This document shows positions 17,873-28,800 of a stretch of 64,000 bases of DNA, in pieces. The stretch comes from Flavobacterium chilense (GTDB lineage Bacteria > Bacteroidota > Bacteroidia > Flavobacteriales > Flavobacteriaceae), in assembly GCF_001602525.1 (NCBI RefSeq), contig NZ_LSYT01000007.1, forward strand, positions 62,001-126,000. The letters are read 5' to 3'. Numbering within the stretch: the stretch's first letter is position 1; each line of letters begins with the position of its first letter. Position numbers and translations under genes: made by a program. The notes under the pieces were generated by a model. That model was not told the origin of the DNA. It worked only from the letters and a program-made list of their open reading frames with translations, and ran no database searches.

Positions 17873-18676
17873 TTAGTCATCACTTTTTATAGTGTTGTTG
17901 TGATTTTGTAATTTCTTTTGAATGTTCCTGAACAGATTGTTGAATGTAACAGTTAATGAGGCTGCATTTACAATTTGATTTCCTTCATCTCTTGGCAAAT
18001 ATTCATTTGCATAGGTTAATTCTATTTGAATGTCATCAGTAAATAAATAGCCAGCACCAATGTTAAATCTATTCCGGTCAAAAAAACTAAGTCCTGTAAC
18101 TTTTGTTTCAGATTTAAAAAATAGTTCGTCTGAAGCAATTGCATAAAAAACTCCTTCCCGAAGTACTTTGCTATTAATAGGTTGTAGATACTTTACTTGT
18201 TGACGATAACGGAGAACATTTTCGTAATCATCTTCTCCGTTTCTCATGTGTCTTAATTCTATTCGCATTCGGGTACTTAAAGTGTATCCAATTTTATGAA
18301 AATAGTATATGCCTTGTAATGCAAATCTCCATTCCGGTGATTTAAATTGACCAATTTCAGGTACATCTTTGTTGTCAATGTAGGAAACAAAAGAAGAAAG
18401 TTTCCACCTTGGTGTCAAATAATAATGTCCCCAGCCTCTAAAAGATTTTTGAGTATTCTGTTCAAAAATATTAGATGAAGTTGCAGTACTGCTATAAGAT
18501 GAGCCAAGGTCTAATTCAGTTGACCATTTGTCATTTATTGTTGTTGTGAACTGAAATTCATTCCAAAATTGTCCATACGTAGTAGTTTGTCCGTAACTTA
18601 AATTTGTAATTAAGAAGATTACAAATAAGCAACAGGCTTTAAAAATGAATATATTATGAGTACATTTTAAAGACAT
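17873..18676 (-). CDS. DUF2490 family outer-membrane beta-barrel protein
   Basis: 267 residues, signal peptide ending near LSYGQ. The mature sequence is a series of amphipathic strands with aromatic girdles: YGQFWNEFQFTTTIN, WSTELDLGSSYS, SFRGWGHYYLTPRWKLS, LSTRMRIELRHM, RFNIGAGYLFTDDIQIELTY. This pattern, starting with ...QFWNEFQF, matches DUF2490. Probably a small barrel of unknown role. It may be in one unit with rlmB, whose stop lies 35 bases upstream on the same strand. Confidence 0.82.
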   Translation of the reverse strand: MSLKCTHNIFIFKACCLFVIFLITNLSYGQTTTYGQFWNEFQFTTTINDKWSTELDLGSSYSSTATSSNIFEQNTQKSFRGWGHYYLTPRWKLSSFVSYIDNKDVPEIGQFKSPEWRFALQGIYYFHKIGYTLSTRMRIELRHMRNGEDDYENVLRYRQQVKYLQPINSKVLREGVFYAIASDELFFKSETKVTGLSFFDRNRFNIGAGYLFTDDIQIELTYANEYLPRDEGNQIVNAASLTVTFNNLFRNIQKKLQNHNNTIKSDD

Positions 18677-18711
18677 TCATGATATATTTATTTGTCATCG
18701 CAATTGTACGA

Positions 18712-19446
18712 TTAACTTCTTTGGCGAACAGTTTCGTATAAAAATGCTCCGCAGGCAACCGATACGTTCAAAGATCCAATTGATCCAAACATAGGCAACT
18801 TTGCTTTTTCATCCACAATTTTAAGTACAGAAGGGTTTATTCCTCTGTCTTCAGAACCCATGATAATAGCAACAGGTTCATTTAATGTGATATCGTAAAT
18901 ATTCTGATCTGTTTTCTCAGTTGCAGCGACAGTTTTAATTCCTGATCCCTGAAGGTAGAAAATGGCATCTTTAATATGTTCAACTTTGCAAATAGGTACA
19001 TTGAAAACTGCTCCGGCAGAAGTTTTAACAGTGTCTCCATTTACTGGTGCAGAACCTGCTTTTTGAACAATGATTCCGTTTACACCTGTACATTCTGCAG
19101 TTCTGATGATGGCTCCAAAATTTCGAGCATCGGAGATTTGATCTAAAATTAAAAATAAAGGTTTAGAACCAGATTCGATTGTCGATTCAACTAAATGTTC
19201 CAGTTCAATAAAACCAATAGGAGAGATGGTTGCAACTGCTCCCTGATGATTATTTGGTGTTAATCGGTTTAATTTTTCTACAGGTACATAAGAGAAGTTA
19301 ATGTTTGCGCGTTTCATCACCTTCATTAAGTCCTTCATTAACTCTCCGGAAATTTCTTTTTGTATAAATACTTTATCTACTTCTTTTCCTGCCTGAATAG
19401 CTTCTATAATGGCTCTAATTCCAAATATTTGATGTTCTTTTTCCAT
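18712..19446 (-). CDS. rlmB: 23S rRNA (guanosine-2251-2'-O)-methyltransferase, SpoU/TrmH family
   Basis: 244 residues. The N-terminal L30e-like substrate-binding part starts IFGIRAIIEAIQAGKEVDKVFI. The SPOUT domain shows motif 1 NFGAIIRTAE, motif 2 IIMGSEDRGI and motif 3 LNVSVACGAFLYE, which form the knotted SAM pocket. RlmB methylates the ribose of G2251 in the P loop of 23S rRNA. Length and motifs fit RlmB; a tRNA SpoU enzyme is the alternative. A -7 box (19451-19458) lies only 4 bases before the ATG, so the transcript may be leaderless. Confidence 0.9.
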   Translation of the reverse strand: MEKEHQIFGIRAIIEAIQAGKEVDKVFIQKEISGELMKDLMKVMKRANINFSYVPVEKLNRLTPNNHQGAVATISPIGFIELEHLVESTIESGSKPLFLILDQISDARNFGAIIRTAECTGVNGIIVQKAGSAPVNGDTVKTSAGAVFNVPICKVEHIKDAIFYLQGSGIKTVAATEKTDQNIYDITLNEPVAIIMGSEDRGINPSVLKIVDEKAKLPMFGSIGSLNVSVACGAFLYETVRQRS

Positions 19447-19450
19447 GAGG

Positions 19451-19458
19451 CAAATATA
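19451..19458 (-). promoter_or_regulatory. Candidate -7 element of rlmB (possibly leaderless)
   Basis: On the minus strand this reads TATATTTG, a perfect TAnnTTTG match, followed by four bases and then the rlmB ATG. No clear -33 TTG. Confidence 0.45.
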
Positions 19459-19473
19459 GGTATAATGTTTATA

Positions 19474-19509
19474 TAAAAAAAAACCACTCTGAATGAACAG
19501 AGTGGTTTT
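19474..19509 (-). terminator. Terminator of the second SusCD operon
   Basis: Arms 19480-19491 and 19498-19509 (AAAACCACTCTG with CAGAGTGGTTTT) give a 12-bp perfect stem. On the minus strand it is followed by a T run (the A run at 19474-19482). It lies just after the SusD stop at 19538. Confidence 0.9.
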
Positions 19510-19537
19510 TGGTATGCTTAATAGTTATTGTTAACTA

Positions 19538-20923
19538 TTATTTATCCCACCATACATTTGTAGTAACATTACTTACTACAGTTGCATTTGGATTGTATTG
19601 TCTTTCGTCGGACGGAGTAGGTAGTCTAACAGGTATAGTTTTTGATTGAGAATTTTGATTCGGTATTAAAGCAGGGAATCCGGTTCTTCTAAAATCATTA
19701 TATGGCTCCATCGTTAAGAATAGAGCAAGATATTTTTGTTGAATGATACTTGCAATATCAAATGTTGCTGTTGCTGCAGTTAAGAATGCTGGCGTAGCAG
19801 CTGTACCTGTTGTTTTTAGAACAGATGCAGCTACAGCTTGACTTAAAGCAGTTTGAACTCCTGGCTGATTTAATCTTGCTTTAGCTTCAGCTTCAATAAA
19901 TTTAGCTTCAGCATAAGTTACTAAACCAGTACTAGATGATGAAGTGGCAAATGCGTTTCCAATATAAGAAGTGGAGATAGTCGTTTGATCTTCTGCTGCA
20001 TTTCCTGTGTAGTTACCATTTGAATCTTTTGCAATAGAAAATGGTAATCTCGGGTCATTCGTATTCTGTAAATAATCTACAAAATATTTACCTACTTTTA
20101 AATAATCTTTACGAGTACCATTATTAAGAGCAAACCATTGATTCCATCCATTTGCAGTTCCAGGGAAATATGTATTAGCATCATCATCATTAGAAGCAAT
20201 ACCTGACAAAGTTACAAACTGTAAAGCTTTTTGAGCAGCATTAGTATCAACAGAAGTTAATCGTAATGCATATCTTGCTTTTAATACATAAGCAATTTTA
20301 ATCCATTGTGCTGTGTTACCATTAAAGATAAAGTCATCAGTACCTGGTTTTGTAAGATTACTAGCTGCTGGCTTGTTTAGATTAGTAATCGCATTATCAA
20401 GTATTGTTTGCAATCTTTGGTAGATTTCCTCTTGTGTGTTGTATTTTGGTGCTTTGTTTCCAAGGTCAGCTTTAAAAGCATCATCATAAGGGACATCACC
20501 CCACATGTCTGTTGCGTATCCTAGGTTAATTGCAGTTATAATTTGACCTATTCCATTGTACCATGGATATTCAGCTCCAAAATCACGATTTAAGATATGG
20601 CCACTTACTAATGTTGTACCATAAATATTGTTCCACTCATTGTTTACATCTTGCTCAGTAATAATGTAACGTGAAACAGGGCCAAATTGACCAACGTCAG
20701 TACCAGATAAGTGTTGTGTAAAAATTGAAGCAGTTCTTATCACTCCACTTGTACTTGTAGAAAAGGTCGAAACTTCCATAGCTGCCACCAACAATGATGG
20801 TGTAGTGGTTATTGGAGAATTTGGATTTTCATTAAAGGTGTCTAATTCTGTCTGACAGCTGGATAGTAAGCTAATACTAAAAGCTGTAAGAATTATACTT
20901 TTTATATATTTTTTCATTTTCAT
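19538..20923 (-). CDS. SusD/RagB family nutrient-binding outer-membrane lipoprotein (locus B)
   Basis: 461 residues. A lipoprotein signal with lipobox LLSSC puts the lipid on Cys23. The body is helical and TPR-like, with SusD hallmarks DMWGDVPYDDAF (about 139-150) and the C-terminal EPYNDFRRTGFPALIP. It lies 11 bases after its SusC partner, with which it would form a surface lid-and-barrel importer. Such pairs capture oligosaccharides or peptides. The ligand cannot be deduced because no glycosidase, peptidase or regulator is adjacent. Confidence 0.93.
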   Translation of the reverse strand: MKMKKYIKSIILTAFSISLLSSCQTELDTFNENPNSPITTTPSLLVAAMEVSTFSTSTSGVIRTASIFTQHLSGTDVGQFGPVSRYIITEQDVNNEWNNIYGTTLVSGHILNRDFGAEYPWYNGIGQIITAINLGYATDMWGDVPYDDAFKADLGNKAPKYNTQEEIYQRLQTILDNAITNLNKPAASNLTKPGTDDFIFNGNTAQWIKIAYVLKARYALRLTSVDTNAAQKALQFVTLSGIASNDDDANTYFPGTANGWNQWFALNNGTRKDYLKVGKYFVDYLQNTNDPRLPFSIAKDSNGNYTGNAAEDQTTISTSYIGNAFATSSSSTGLVTYAEAKFIEAEAKARLNQPGVQTALSQAVAASVLKTTGTAATPAFLTAATATFDIASIIQQKYLALFLTMEPYNDFRRTGFPALIPNQNSQSKTIPVRLPTPSDERQYNPNATVVSNVTTNVWWDK

Positions 20924-20934
20924 TTATTTTTAGA

Positions 20935-23900
20935 TTAAAAACTTACTCTTAGGCTCATTATGAATGATTTACTACCTGGATTGTTGAAATAATCTAATCC
21001 ATTAATTCTCGATCCTGCACCAGTTAAACTAGTTTCAGGGTCCACGCCTTTGTAATTTGTGTTTAACCACAAGTTTCTTCCTGTTAATGATATTTGCGCG
21101 GCACTAAAGAATGGGAATTGTTTAACGTTGAAATCATAACTAATAGTGGCATCTCTTAATCTAACCCAGTTTACAGTTTCTACAGCTTCTTCTGCAGCAC
21201 CTCCGTTATCACCAAGGAATTCTCTGTAATATTTTTGTGCTGGTATAGCAATGTCATTTTTAGTTCCATCTTCTTTTACACCATCAATAATGTATGTGTG
21301 CTCTCTGTCTGCTGATCTTTCAGAAAGACCGAAGTTGTCTAATCTAGCTAGTGTACCGTTATATACTTCTCCACCATGTCTGATGTCTATTAATGCTGAC
21401 AAAGTAACTCTTTTGAAAGAGAATGTGTTTCTGATACCTCCTGTCCATTTTGGAGCAGAGTTTCCTAAATTACCAGTTTGTTCAGCAATTATTGGTAATC
21501 CATCACTACCGATTATTTTTTGCCCGTTTGCATCACGTTCCCATTTTGATCCATAAAAGCTTCCTAATGGTTGTCCTTTTACAGCAAAATATCCGATTGA
21601 AGCAAAAGCACTTTCTATAGAAATTGCATCTAAACCACCAGAAATGTCGGTTACTTTATTCTCGTTTTTAGCCCAGTTTAAGTTAATATTCCATTGAAAT
21701 GGATTGCTTTTTTTGAAAATGTCATACCCAACTTCTAATTCGATACCTTTATTAACTAATTCTGCAGCATTTCTGTAATCAATACCAAAACCAGATGATT
21801 GAGGAAGCGGTACATTGATTAATAGGTCTTTAGATGTTTTGTAGTAAAGGTTAAGGTCTATTGCTAAACGATTTTCCAAAAATTTAGTACTTAGCCCAAG
21901 GTCATGTCCTAATACTCTTTCTGGTTTTAAATTTTGATTTCCTAATGTTCCAGATGGAGACATTCCGTTTACTCCATTATATGGGAAGCTTAATCCGTCA
22001 GTAAATCCGTCAGTCATAAATGGTTGAGCAAAAGTACTTATTGTTCTGTAAGCTGCAGGTGCAATACCTACTTCTCCATAACCGTAGCTTAATTTTGCAA
22101 AACTAGCCCAATCAAATGTATTTGATAAAATCCAAGACGCAGTTCCTGAAGGGAATATGGCGCTTCTTACATTGTTACCATAGGTAGATGACCATTCTTT
22201 ACGAACAGTTCCAGCTAAAAAGATCTGATCTTTAATGTCGAACTCTAATTGTCCAAAAACAGCTCTTGACATTGTATTTTCTTCATAATTTGATGCATAT
22301 AATTCAGTAGCGTTTCCTAAGTTATACACACCTCTAACTGCTAAATCTTTACCTCTAGAATATACACTTAAGTATTGAGTAGAACGTAAGTTAAGACCTG
22401 CTGTGTAATTTACTTTTAACCAATCAGTTCCTAATGGTAACAAACCAGAAGCAATAAAGTCGCCATAATAATCTTTGTTTGTGATACTGTTAAAAGCAAC
22501 TTCACCAATTCCGCCTAAGCCATCTCCATTTGATGATATAGCGAAAATTTGTTTACGAGCATCTGAATAAGCATCTATACCCCCTTTTGCAGTTAAATTT
22601 AACCATGTAGCAGCATTATATGTTAAATACATGTTTCCTAAAGCACGATTAACGTCACTAGTAGCAGGGTTTTCATTTACAGTAAAATAAGGATTGTCAT
22701 AAGAAGAAACATAATTTTTATTATCTCCAACTGGTGTTATGTAATTTCTTAAGTCATAATTAGTAGGAGAACGTAATAAACTCAACATTACACCTGCTAC
22801 GTTACTACCGTTTTGGGCTAGAGTATTTGTTGTGTGTGTGTACTGTAAGCTACCTCCTGCTTTCCATTTTTCGCTAAGTCTTAAGTCTCCTACGAATCTA
22901 AGAGTGTTTCTCTTTAGTCCTGTTTCAGGGATCATACCTGTTTGAGTCACATTACCATAAGAAGCTCTAAAAGTTGCTTTATCATCTCCTCCGCTAATAG
23001 AAAGGTTATTTGTTAGTGTTATACCTTCTTGGAAGAAGTTTTTTTCATTATTGTAAGTTGGTAGTCCTAATGATGCTGCAGTAGGCCCCCAGCTTTGAGG
23101 TGCAGAAGGGTTAAATACGTTGTTTAATCCTTGAGCATATATTCTTTGTTTTGCAGGTAATTGACTTACTTTATCAATTCCTAATGAAGTAGTATAATCA
23201 ATTCCTAAGCCTTTTCCGTTTTTACCTTTTTTGGTAGTATATATAATTACACCGTTACCAGCTCTTGCTCCATATAGGGCAGCTGCAGCAGGTCCTTTTA
23301 GTATAGTTACACTTTCTACATCATTAGGGTTAATATCTAATGCTCTGTTGGAGTTATTGATACCTGATAAGTTAGCATTAAAAGGGTTATCCCCTGCTGC
23401 AGTTTGATCAGTAGTATTATCAATAGGTACACCATCAACAACAATTAAAGGATCTGTTGTACCTGTAATTGTATTAGCTCCTCTAATGATAATTTTACTA
23501 GAAGCACCTGGAGTGCCACCAGAACCAATTACTTGTACACCAGCAGCTTTTCCTGCTAAGGCCTGAACAAGATTTTGCTCACCAGATTTTGTGATTTCAT
23601 CTGAAGTTACTTTAGATACGGCATATCCAAGTTTTTTCTCGTCTTTTTTGATACCTAATGCAGTTACTACTACACCTTCAAGTTCTACTGAATCATCTTT
23701 TAATTTTACATTAAGAGAAGTTGAACTTGCAGCTACTTCCTGAGATTTCATCCCAATGTAGCTAAATACCAAAATTTGGCTTGATGATGCTTTGATAGAG
23801 AATTTACCATCAAAGTCTGTTTGCGTTCCTGTTTTAGTTCCTTTAACTAATACACTCACGCCCGGCAAAGGCATTCCTGTATTATCAGAAACTGTTCCAG

Positions 23901-23982
23901 AAACAGCTCTTTCTTGCGCGAAAGTAAGTTGCGCAACTAGTACTAATAAAAGCACTAAGAATCCATTGAACTTTAGTTTCAT
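20935..23982 (-). CDS. SusC/RagA family TonB-linked outer-membrane transporter (locus B)
   Basis: 1015 residues. The order is signal peptide (ending TFAQ), a carboxypeptidase-regulatory-like domain at about 25-100 (GTVSDNTGMPLPGVSVLVKG), then the plug at about 105-235 (ELEGVVVTALGIKK, PLIVVDGVPIDN, AAALYGARAGNGVIIYTTKKG) and a 22-strand-type barrel ending ...FIMSLRVSF with the terminal Phe needed for assembly. It imports ligand across the outer membrane using TonB-ExbBD energy. The first 100 residues are nearly identical to the SusC at 25810, and the upstream DNA also shares two boxes with that gene, so the two operons are duplicates. Confidence 0.95.
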   Translation of the reverse strand: MKLKFNGFLVLLLVLVAQLTFAQERAVSGTVSDNTGMPLPGVSVLVKGTKTGTQTDFDGKFSIKASSSQILVFSYIGMKSQEVAASSTSLNVKLKDDSVELEGVVVTALGIKKDEKKLGYAVSKVTSDEITKSGEQNLVQALAGKAAGVQVIGSGGTPGASSKIIIRGANTITGTTDPLIVVDGVPIDNTTDQTAAGDNPFNANLSGINNSNRALDINPNDVESVTILKGPAAAALYGARAGNGVIIYTTKKGKNGKGLGIDYTTSLGIDKVSQLPAKQRIYAQGLNNVFNPSAPQSWGPTAASLGLPTYNNEKNFFQEGITLTNNLSISGGDDKATFRASYGNVTQTGMIPETGLKRNTLRFVGDLRLSEKWKAGGSLQYTHTTNTLAQNGSNVAGVMLSLLRSPTNYDLRNYITPVGDNKNYVSSYDNPYFTVNENPATSDVNRALGNMYLTYNAATWLNLTAKGGIDAYSDARKQIFAISSNGDGLGGIGEVAFNSITNKDYYGDFIASGLLPLGTDWLKVNYTAGLNLRSTQYLSVYSRGKDLAVRGVYNLGNATELYASNYEENTMSRAVFGQLEFDIKDQIFLAGTVRKEWSSTYGNNVRSAIFPSGTASWILSNTFDWASFAKLSYGYGEVGIAPAAYRTISTFAQPFMTDGFTDGLSFPYNGVNGMSPSGTLGNQNLKPERVLGHDLGLSTKFLENRLAIDLNLYYKTSKDLLINVPLPQSSGFGIDYRNAAELVNKGIELEVGYDIFKKSNPFQWNINLNWAKNENKVTDISGGLDAISIESAFASIGYFAVKGQPLGSFYGSKWERDANGQKIIGSDGLPIIAEQTGNLGNSAPKWTGGIRNTFSFKRVTLSALIDIRHGGEVYNGTLARLDNFGLSERSADREHTYIIDGVKEDGTKNDIAIPAQKYYREFLGDNGGAAEEAVETVNWVRLRDATISYDFNVKQFPFFSAAQISLTGRNLWLNTNYKGVDPETSLTGAGSRINGLDYFNNPGSKSFIMSLRVSF

Positions 23983-24292
23983 TTTTAAATATTTTGAATT
24001 AGTTTGACAAAAATCTTAATAATTTGTTAATCTACCTAATGTAAGAGGCTTTTTTTTTAGTTAAATTATGATTTTGTTATTGGATATTATTTTTTTATAG
24101 TTAAAAAAGTTAGATAAGTTGTAAATTCGTAATTTTTTAAAAGAAATATGATAATAATTAAATTTATTAAGAACGTATAAAATGTTAAATTTTAAGAAAG
24201 GACTGCTATGTTTTTTTATTTTATAAATTTTTTAACAAAAAAACCACCCTATTTTTAGGGTGGTTTAATGTTAAGTTATTGTTAGGAACTTT
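23983..24292. other. 310-base gap between the two SusCD operons
   Basis: AT-rich. Next to the start of SusC-B lie TATTTTGAATTAGT (23990-24003) and TAATAATTTGTTAA (24017-24030). Both recur at almost the same distance before SusC-A (29035-29048 and 29062-29075). The far end holds the terminator of locus A. No gene or RNA gene is visible in it. Confidence 0.7.
24237..24266 (-). terminator. Terminator of the first SusCD operon
   Basis: AAACCACCCT at 24241-24250 pairs perfectly with AGGGTGGTTT at 24257-24266 over a 6-base loop. The T run on the minus strand lies at 24237-24243. It is 26 bases beyond the SusD-A stop. Confidence 0.9.
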
Positions 24293-25798
24293 TTATTTGT
24301 CCCAGAATATTTTTGTGCTTAATTTATCGCCTCCTATTGAAGTTGAAGCGGCATTGTAATTTGTTGCATTTAATGTTTGTTCTCTAATAGGATATGCCAT
24401 TCTTGATGGAACTTGTCCTCCGGCTGCTGCATCTGCGTTTGCAGGTGGTGTAAGTACTGGAAAGTTTAATCTTCTTGTTGATGTCCATCCTTCAAAACCT
24501 CGGTTAAACAATGCATACCATGCTTGTTCACCAACTTTTTGCTGCCATGTTCCTGTTGCTGTAGCATAAGCAACTTTAGGTTGAGCTAAATAAGTGTCTG
24601 CATCTGTAGAGCTTACTCCCCAATCTTCCATAGAGGCTTTGATTGCAGCTGTGTAATGTGACTCTATGGTACCACCTACTGCTACGCCTCTTCCAACAGC
24701 TTCTGCTAATAAAAACTGAACTTCTGCATAATCTAATAATGTTCCGCTAAAATCAGGTGCTTTAATTTTGTCACTTACGTGAGTGTATCTCGATTGGCTA
24801 TTTTTCGAACCAACAATACCTCCTCTGTAACCTGTAATGGTTATCAGGTCACCAGTAACAGGGTCTGTATCCTTGTAAGTTGGTCTGAAATAAGGTGTTT
24901 TTCTTGGATCATTTAATGTAACTAATGCATCAACAAAAGGTTTTGCTACAACAAAATCATTTCTTCCGGAGAATACCATATCTACATAAAGTGGATTTGT
25001 ATTTGGAAGGTTTGCCATATAAGGTAATTTAGCATTGTCAGCATTTGAAGTGAATGCACCTGCAGCAGCTGATACAATAGTTGCATCGGCAAGTGTAGAT
25101 TCTGAACCTGATGCTTTTAGATTTACACCTAGTCTTAGTTTAATGCTATTAGCAAATTTAATCCAGGCATTTAAATCGTCTTTGTAAATTACTTCAGCAT
25201 CTCCAAATCCCGGATGTGATGTGTCTATGTCTGCAATATCTTTATTAAGGCGAACAATCAAATCCTTATATATGTCTAATGCCTTGTCATATTTAGGAAG
25301 GTAGTTTCCAGATCCTTTTAAAGATTCAGTATAAGGTACATCTCCAAATGTATCTACTAATATTTGGTAAGTATAAACCATTAGAATGTCAATTTGAATC
25401 AATTGATTTTTTTTAGTAATGGTTTTTTGAGCGAATTCCGGATCTCCAGATGGGATTACGTCTTTCTCTAAAAAGCCTTTTGCTTGCGATAAATCTGCTA
25501 AAGCTCCGGCATAAAGTCTGTCCCAGTGATTGTCTGAGATTTTACGGGTAACCCAGTTGTAAGTTGATTCATCCAGATAAGTGGTTTCTGTCCATTGTTG
25601 GTTTACCAATCTAAAAATGTTTCTGTTTACATTGGTATTTACAAGTTGTTCTGTAAGTCCTTTTTCTGCATTTGTAAATAAAGTGCTTGCGGGTACTACA
25701 GAAGGATTTTTTACATCTACATTTAGGTCTGTTAGGCTGCTATCGTCACATGATACTGTGAGAAACATGATTCCTAAAGCATATATTAAATTTTTCAT
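24293..25798 (-). CDS. SusD/RagB-like outer-membrane lipoprotein (locus A)
   Basis: 501 residues. The lipobox LTVSC places the lipid on Cys17, followed by Asp-Asp. SusD features include DTFGDVPYTESL (about 152-163), a helical TPR-like core, the QFLLAEAVGRG stretch, and a C-terminal FNRGFEGWTSTRRLNFPVL. It is the partner lipoprotein of the SusC 11 bases upstream. It differs strongly from the locus B SusD, so the two systems probably bind different ligands. Confidence 0.92.
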   Translation of the reverse strand: MKNLIYALGIMFLTVSCDDSSLTDLNVDVKNPSVVPASTLFTNAEKGLTEQLVNTNVNRNIFRLVNQQWTETTYLDESTYNWVTRKISDNHWDRLYAGALADLSQAKGFLEKDVIPSGDPEFAQKTITKKNQLIQIDILMVYTYQILVDTFGDVPYTESLKGSGNYLPKYDKALDIYKDLIVRLNKDIADIDTSHPGFGDAEVIYKDDLNAWIKFANSIKLRLGVNLKASGSESTLADATIVSAAAGAFTSNADNAKLPYMANLPNTNPLYVDMVFSGRNDFVVAKPFVDALVTLNDPRKTPYFRPTYKDTDPVTGDLITITGYRGGIVGSKNSQSRYTHVSDKIKAPDFSGTLLDYAEVQFLLAEAVGRGVAVGGTIESHYTAAIKASMEDWGVSSTDADTYLAQPKVAYATATGTWQQKVGEQAWYALFNRGFEGWTSTRRLNFPVLTPPANADAAAGGQVPSRMAYPIREQTLNATNYNAASTSIGGDKLSTKIFWDK

Positions 25799-25809
25799 TT
25801 TTTTCTGTA

Positions 25810-28800
25810 TTAAAATTTGAATGTTAAGTTAAATCCAATATCTCTTGTTGTTGGAAGAGATCCTACTGAATAACCTCTTGAGCTATTTCCTGAAGATAGT
25901 CCACTTTCTGGATCTGCGTAAGGTAGATTTTTACTGATTATCCATAAATTAGATCCTACAAGACTTGCGGATGCTGAGTTTAAAAATGTATTTTCGAACA
26001 TTCTTTTAGGGAAGTTATAAGTAATAGATACTTCTCTTAATTTTACAAATGATGCATCATAAATAAATGCTTTGTTTGGGGCAGCTTGATATCCCATGCT
26101 GTTCGCAATAGAGCCTCCTTTTGTTTTTACTGTATTTGGAGTGCCATTAGGTGCAACACCTGGATTTAAAACACCATTTTCTCTAATGTCACCTACAGCA
26201 GTTTCTTTATAAAGCCCTGATGCTAAGCCGTAATACATGTCTAGTGAGAAAATATCTCCGCCTTTTTGAGTATCAATTAAGAAACCAAAAGTTAAATTTT
26301 TATAAGTAAATTTATTTCTAACACCACCAATCCAATCTGGAGTTATGTTTCCAATTGTATTACTTGAAGATGTAGTGATCATGTATTTTCCAGTAGCCTG
26401 ATCGATAGTCGGTTGTCCGTTTGTGTAAACATAGTCAGTGCCTTTTAATGCTCCATAAGCTTCTCCAGGTGCTGCATTTACAGTAACACCTCCTTGGAAA
26501 GCTCCTAGTTGAAGGTTGTCTAATCCATTAGGTAAAGAGATAACTTTACTTCTGTTATTTGACCAGTTTACAATAATTTCCCAGCTAAAATCTTTTGTTC
26601 TGATTGGGGTTCCGTTTAGTTGAATTTCGAATCCTCTGTTTTCTATATTTCCGCCATTAACAAGTCCGTTAGTATAACCTGATCCTGAAGAAACGGCGGC
26701 TGCAACGATTTGATCAACTGAGTTTGTTTTGTAATAAGTGATGTCAAATCCTAAACGTCTGTCTAATAGACTTGTTTCTAAACCAACTTCGAATGATTTT
26801 GTTCTTTCAGGCTTAAGACCTGGGTTTTTATTAATGCTTCGGAATGGAAGTAATAATGAATTGGTATAAAGAGGTTGTCCCTGAAAGTTAGAAACTCTTG
26901 TATATGTGTTGTTGAGTTGTAATGCATCAGCATCATTTCCAACTTCTGCATAGTTAACTCTGAACTTTCCTAAATTTAACCAATTTGCTTTTACAACATT
27001 TGAAAACAAAAATGATCCGGAAACTGCAGGGTAGACATATGTGTTGTTATCGTCAGGTAATGTAGATGATACGTCTCTTCTTACGGATGCATCTATAAAG
27101 TAAGTATCTAAGTATCCAACAGAACCCTGAGCATAGATACCATTTACACCTGAAGAAATCTTAGCTTCTTTTGGAAATGGAAGGTCAAGACGAGAGTTAG
27201 ATAAAGCATATATTCCAGGTACTACTAAACCTCCAACAGTGGAAGATAGGACATTGTCTCTGTCGTTTCTTCTGATGTTAGTTCCAATTACTCCGTTTAT
27301 GCTAATGTCTTCTCCAATTTTTTTATTGAAGTTTAACATTACATCATAGTTGATCTCCTGGAAATTAATGTCGTTTCTTTGGTAACCTGAAGATTCATCA
27401 ACTGGTGAAAGTCCAAAACCTGAAGCAATAGAACCTATTGCTCTTCTTTCTTCCTGAAGTTGTTTGTAGGTGTCTAAAGAGACTCTTCCTAATACGCTTA
27501 ACCAAGGTGCTATGTCATAATTAAGAGAGGCGTAGCTAAATAAACGTGTTCTGTCATCAGATGAATAATTTTGATAACGAGTGAAATATGGGTTGTCCCA
27601 GTATGCTGGCACTAAGCCTTCTGGAGATGTCGGATCTGCCCAGTTCCATGTTATGTTTTGTCCGCCTGAAGCAAAGTAAACATCTTTTTGAGCCTGAACA
27701 TCTGTATTTGTTTCCCACCATTGTCTAAAGTTGCCCATAATGTTGTCATTATAACCAGTAGAGTTTCTTCCTACTGTGCTTTGTAATGTTACAGCAGCAT
27801 AAGCATTAGCAGTTAATTTATCAGTAACTTTTTGACTGAATCTGGCACTTAACTGATTCTTTTTTAATTCACTATTTGGTAGAATGCCAGTTTGGTTCGT
27901 ATTTACATATGTCATGGAAAGGCTAGATCTTTCTGTCGATTTTTCAAGAGATATGCTATTAACGAAGGTTTGTGAATCTTTGAAGAAAGTGATCGGACCA
28001 TTTTTAGCAGCTGCCCATGGAGTAGCTTTTCCATAATTAGGAGAGTATGGTGTGAAAGCATCCCATTGGTAAACCAATCGGTTATCGAATGCATCCCCGT
28101 CTGATGCGTCATTTGAAGTGTCTACTGTGTCAGGAGTTCCTGTTCCTAAAAATGATGATCCAAAGCCATATCCTGAACCATATCTATCTTGGTATTTAGG
28201 AAAGGTTGATCTGTCTACGCTTCCGTTTGTGAAACCACTTGAGAAAGAAAATCCTATTTTATTATCATTTGATTTTCCTTTTTTAGTGGTTACCATTACT
28301 ACTCCGTTTGCTGCACGCGACCCGTAAAGAGCTGTTGCAGCGGCTCCTTTAAGGATATTGATGCTTTCGATATCTTCCTGATTGATATCAGAAGCATTGT
28401 TACCATAATCGTAACCTCCGCCACCAACTTGTTGAGAAGTTGCATTTGAGTTTGAGTTGTCAATTGGTACACCATCAATTACCCAAAGTGCCTGGTTGTT
28501 TCCAGTAAGAGATTTGTTTCCTCTTATTACAACATTTGTTGATCCTCCAAAGTTGTTATTTCTTTGAACTTCTACACCTGCTGCTTTACCGGATAAAAGG
28601 TTGGCAACGTTAGTGCTACCAGCTCCGCCATTAACATCTTTGCCTGAAATTTGTTGGGAGGCATACCCCAGAGATTTTTTCTCTCTTTTAATCCCCATGG
28701 CTGTTGTAACTACAACACCTTCTAATTGTTGAGCATCTCCGGATAACTTAGTGTTAATCTGTGAAGAGCTTGCTGCAATCTCTTGCGACTTCATTCCGAT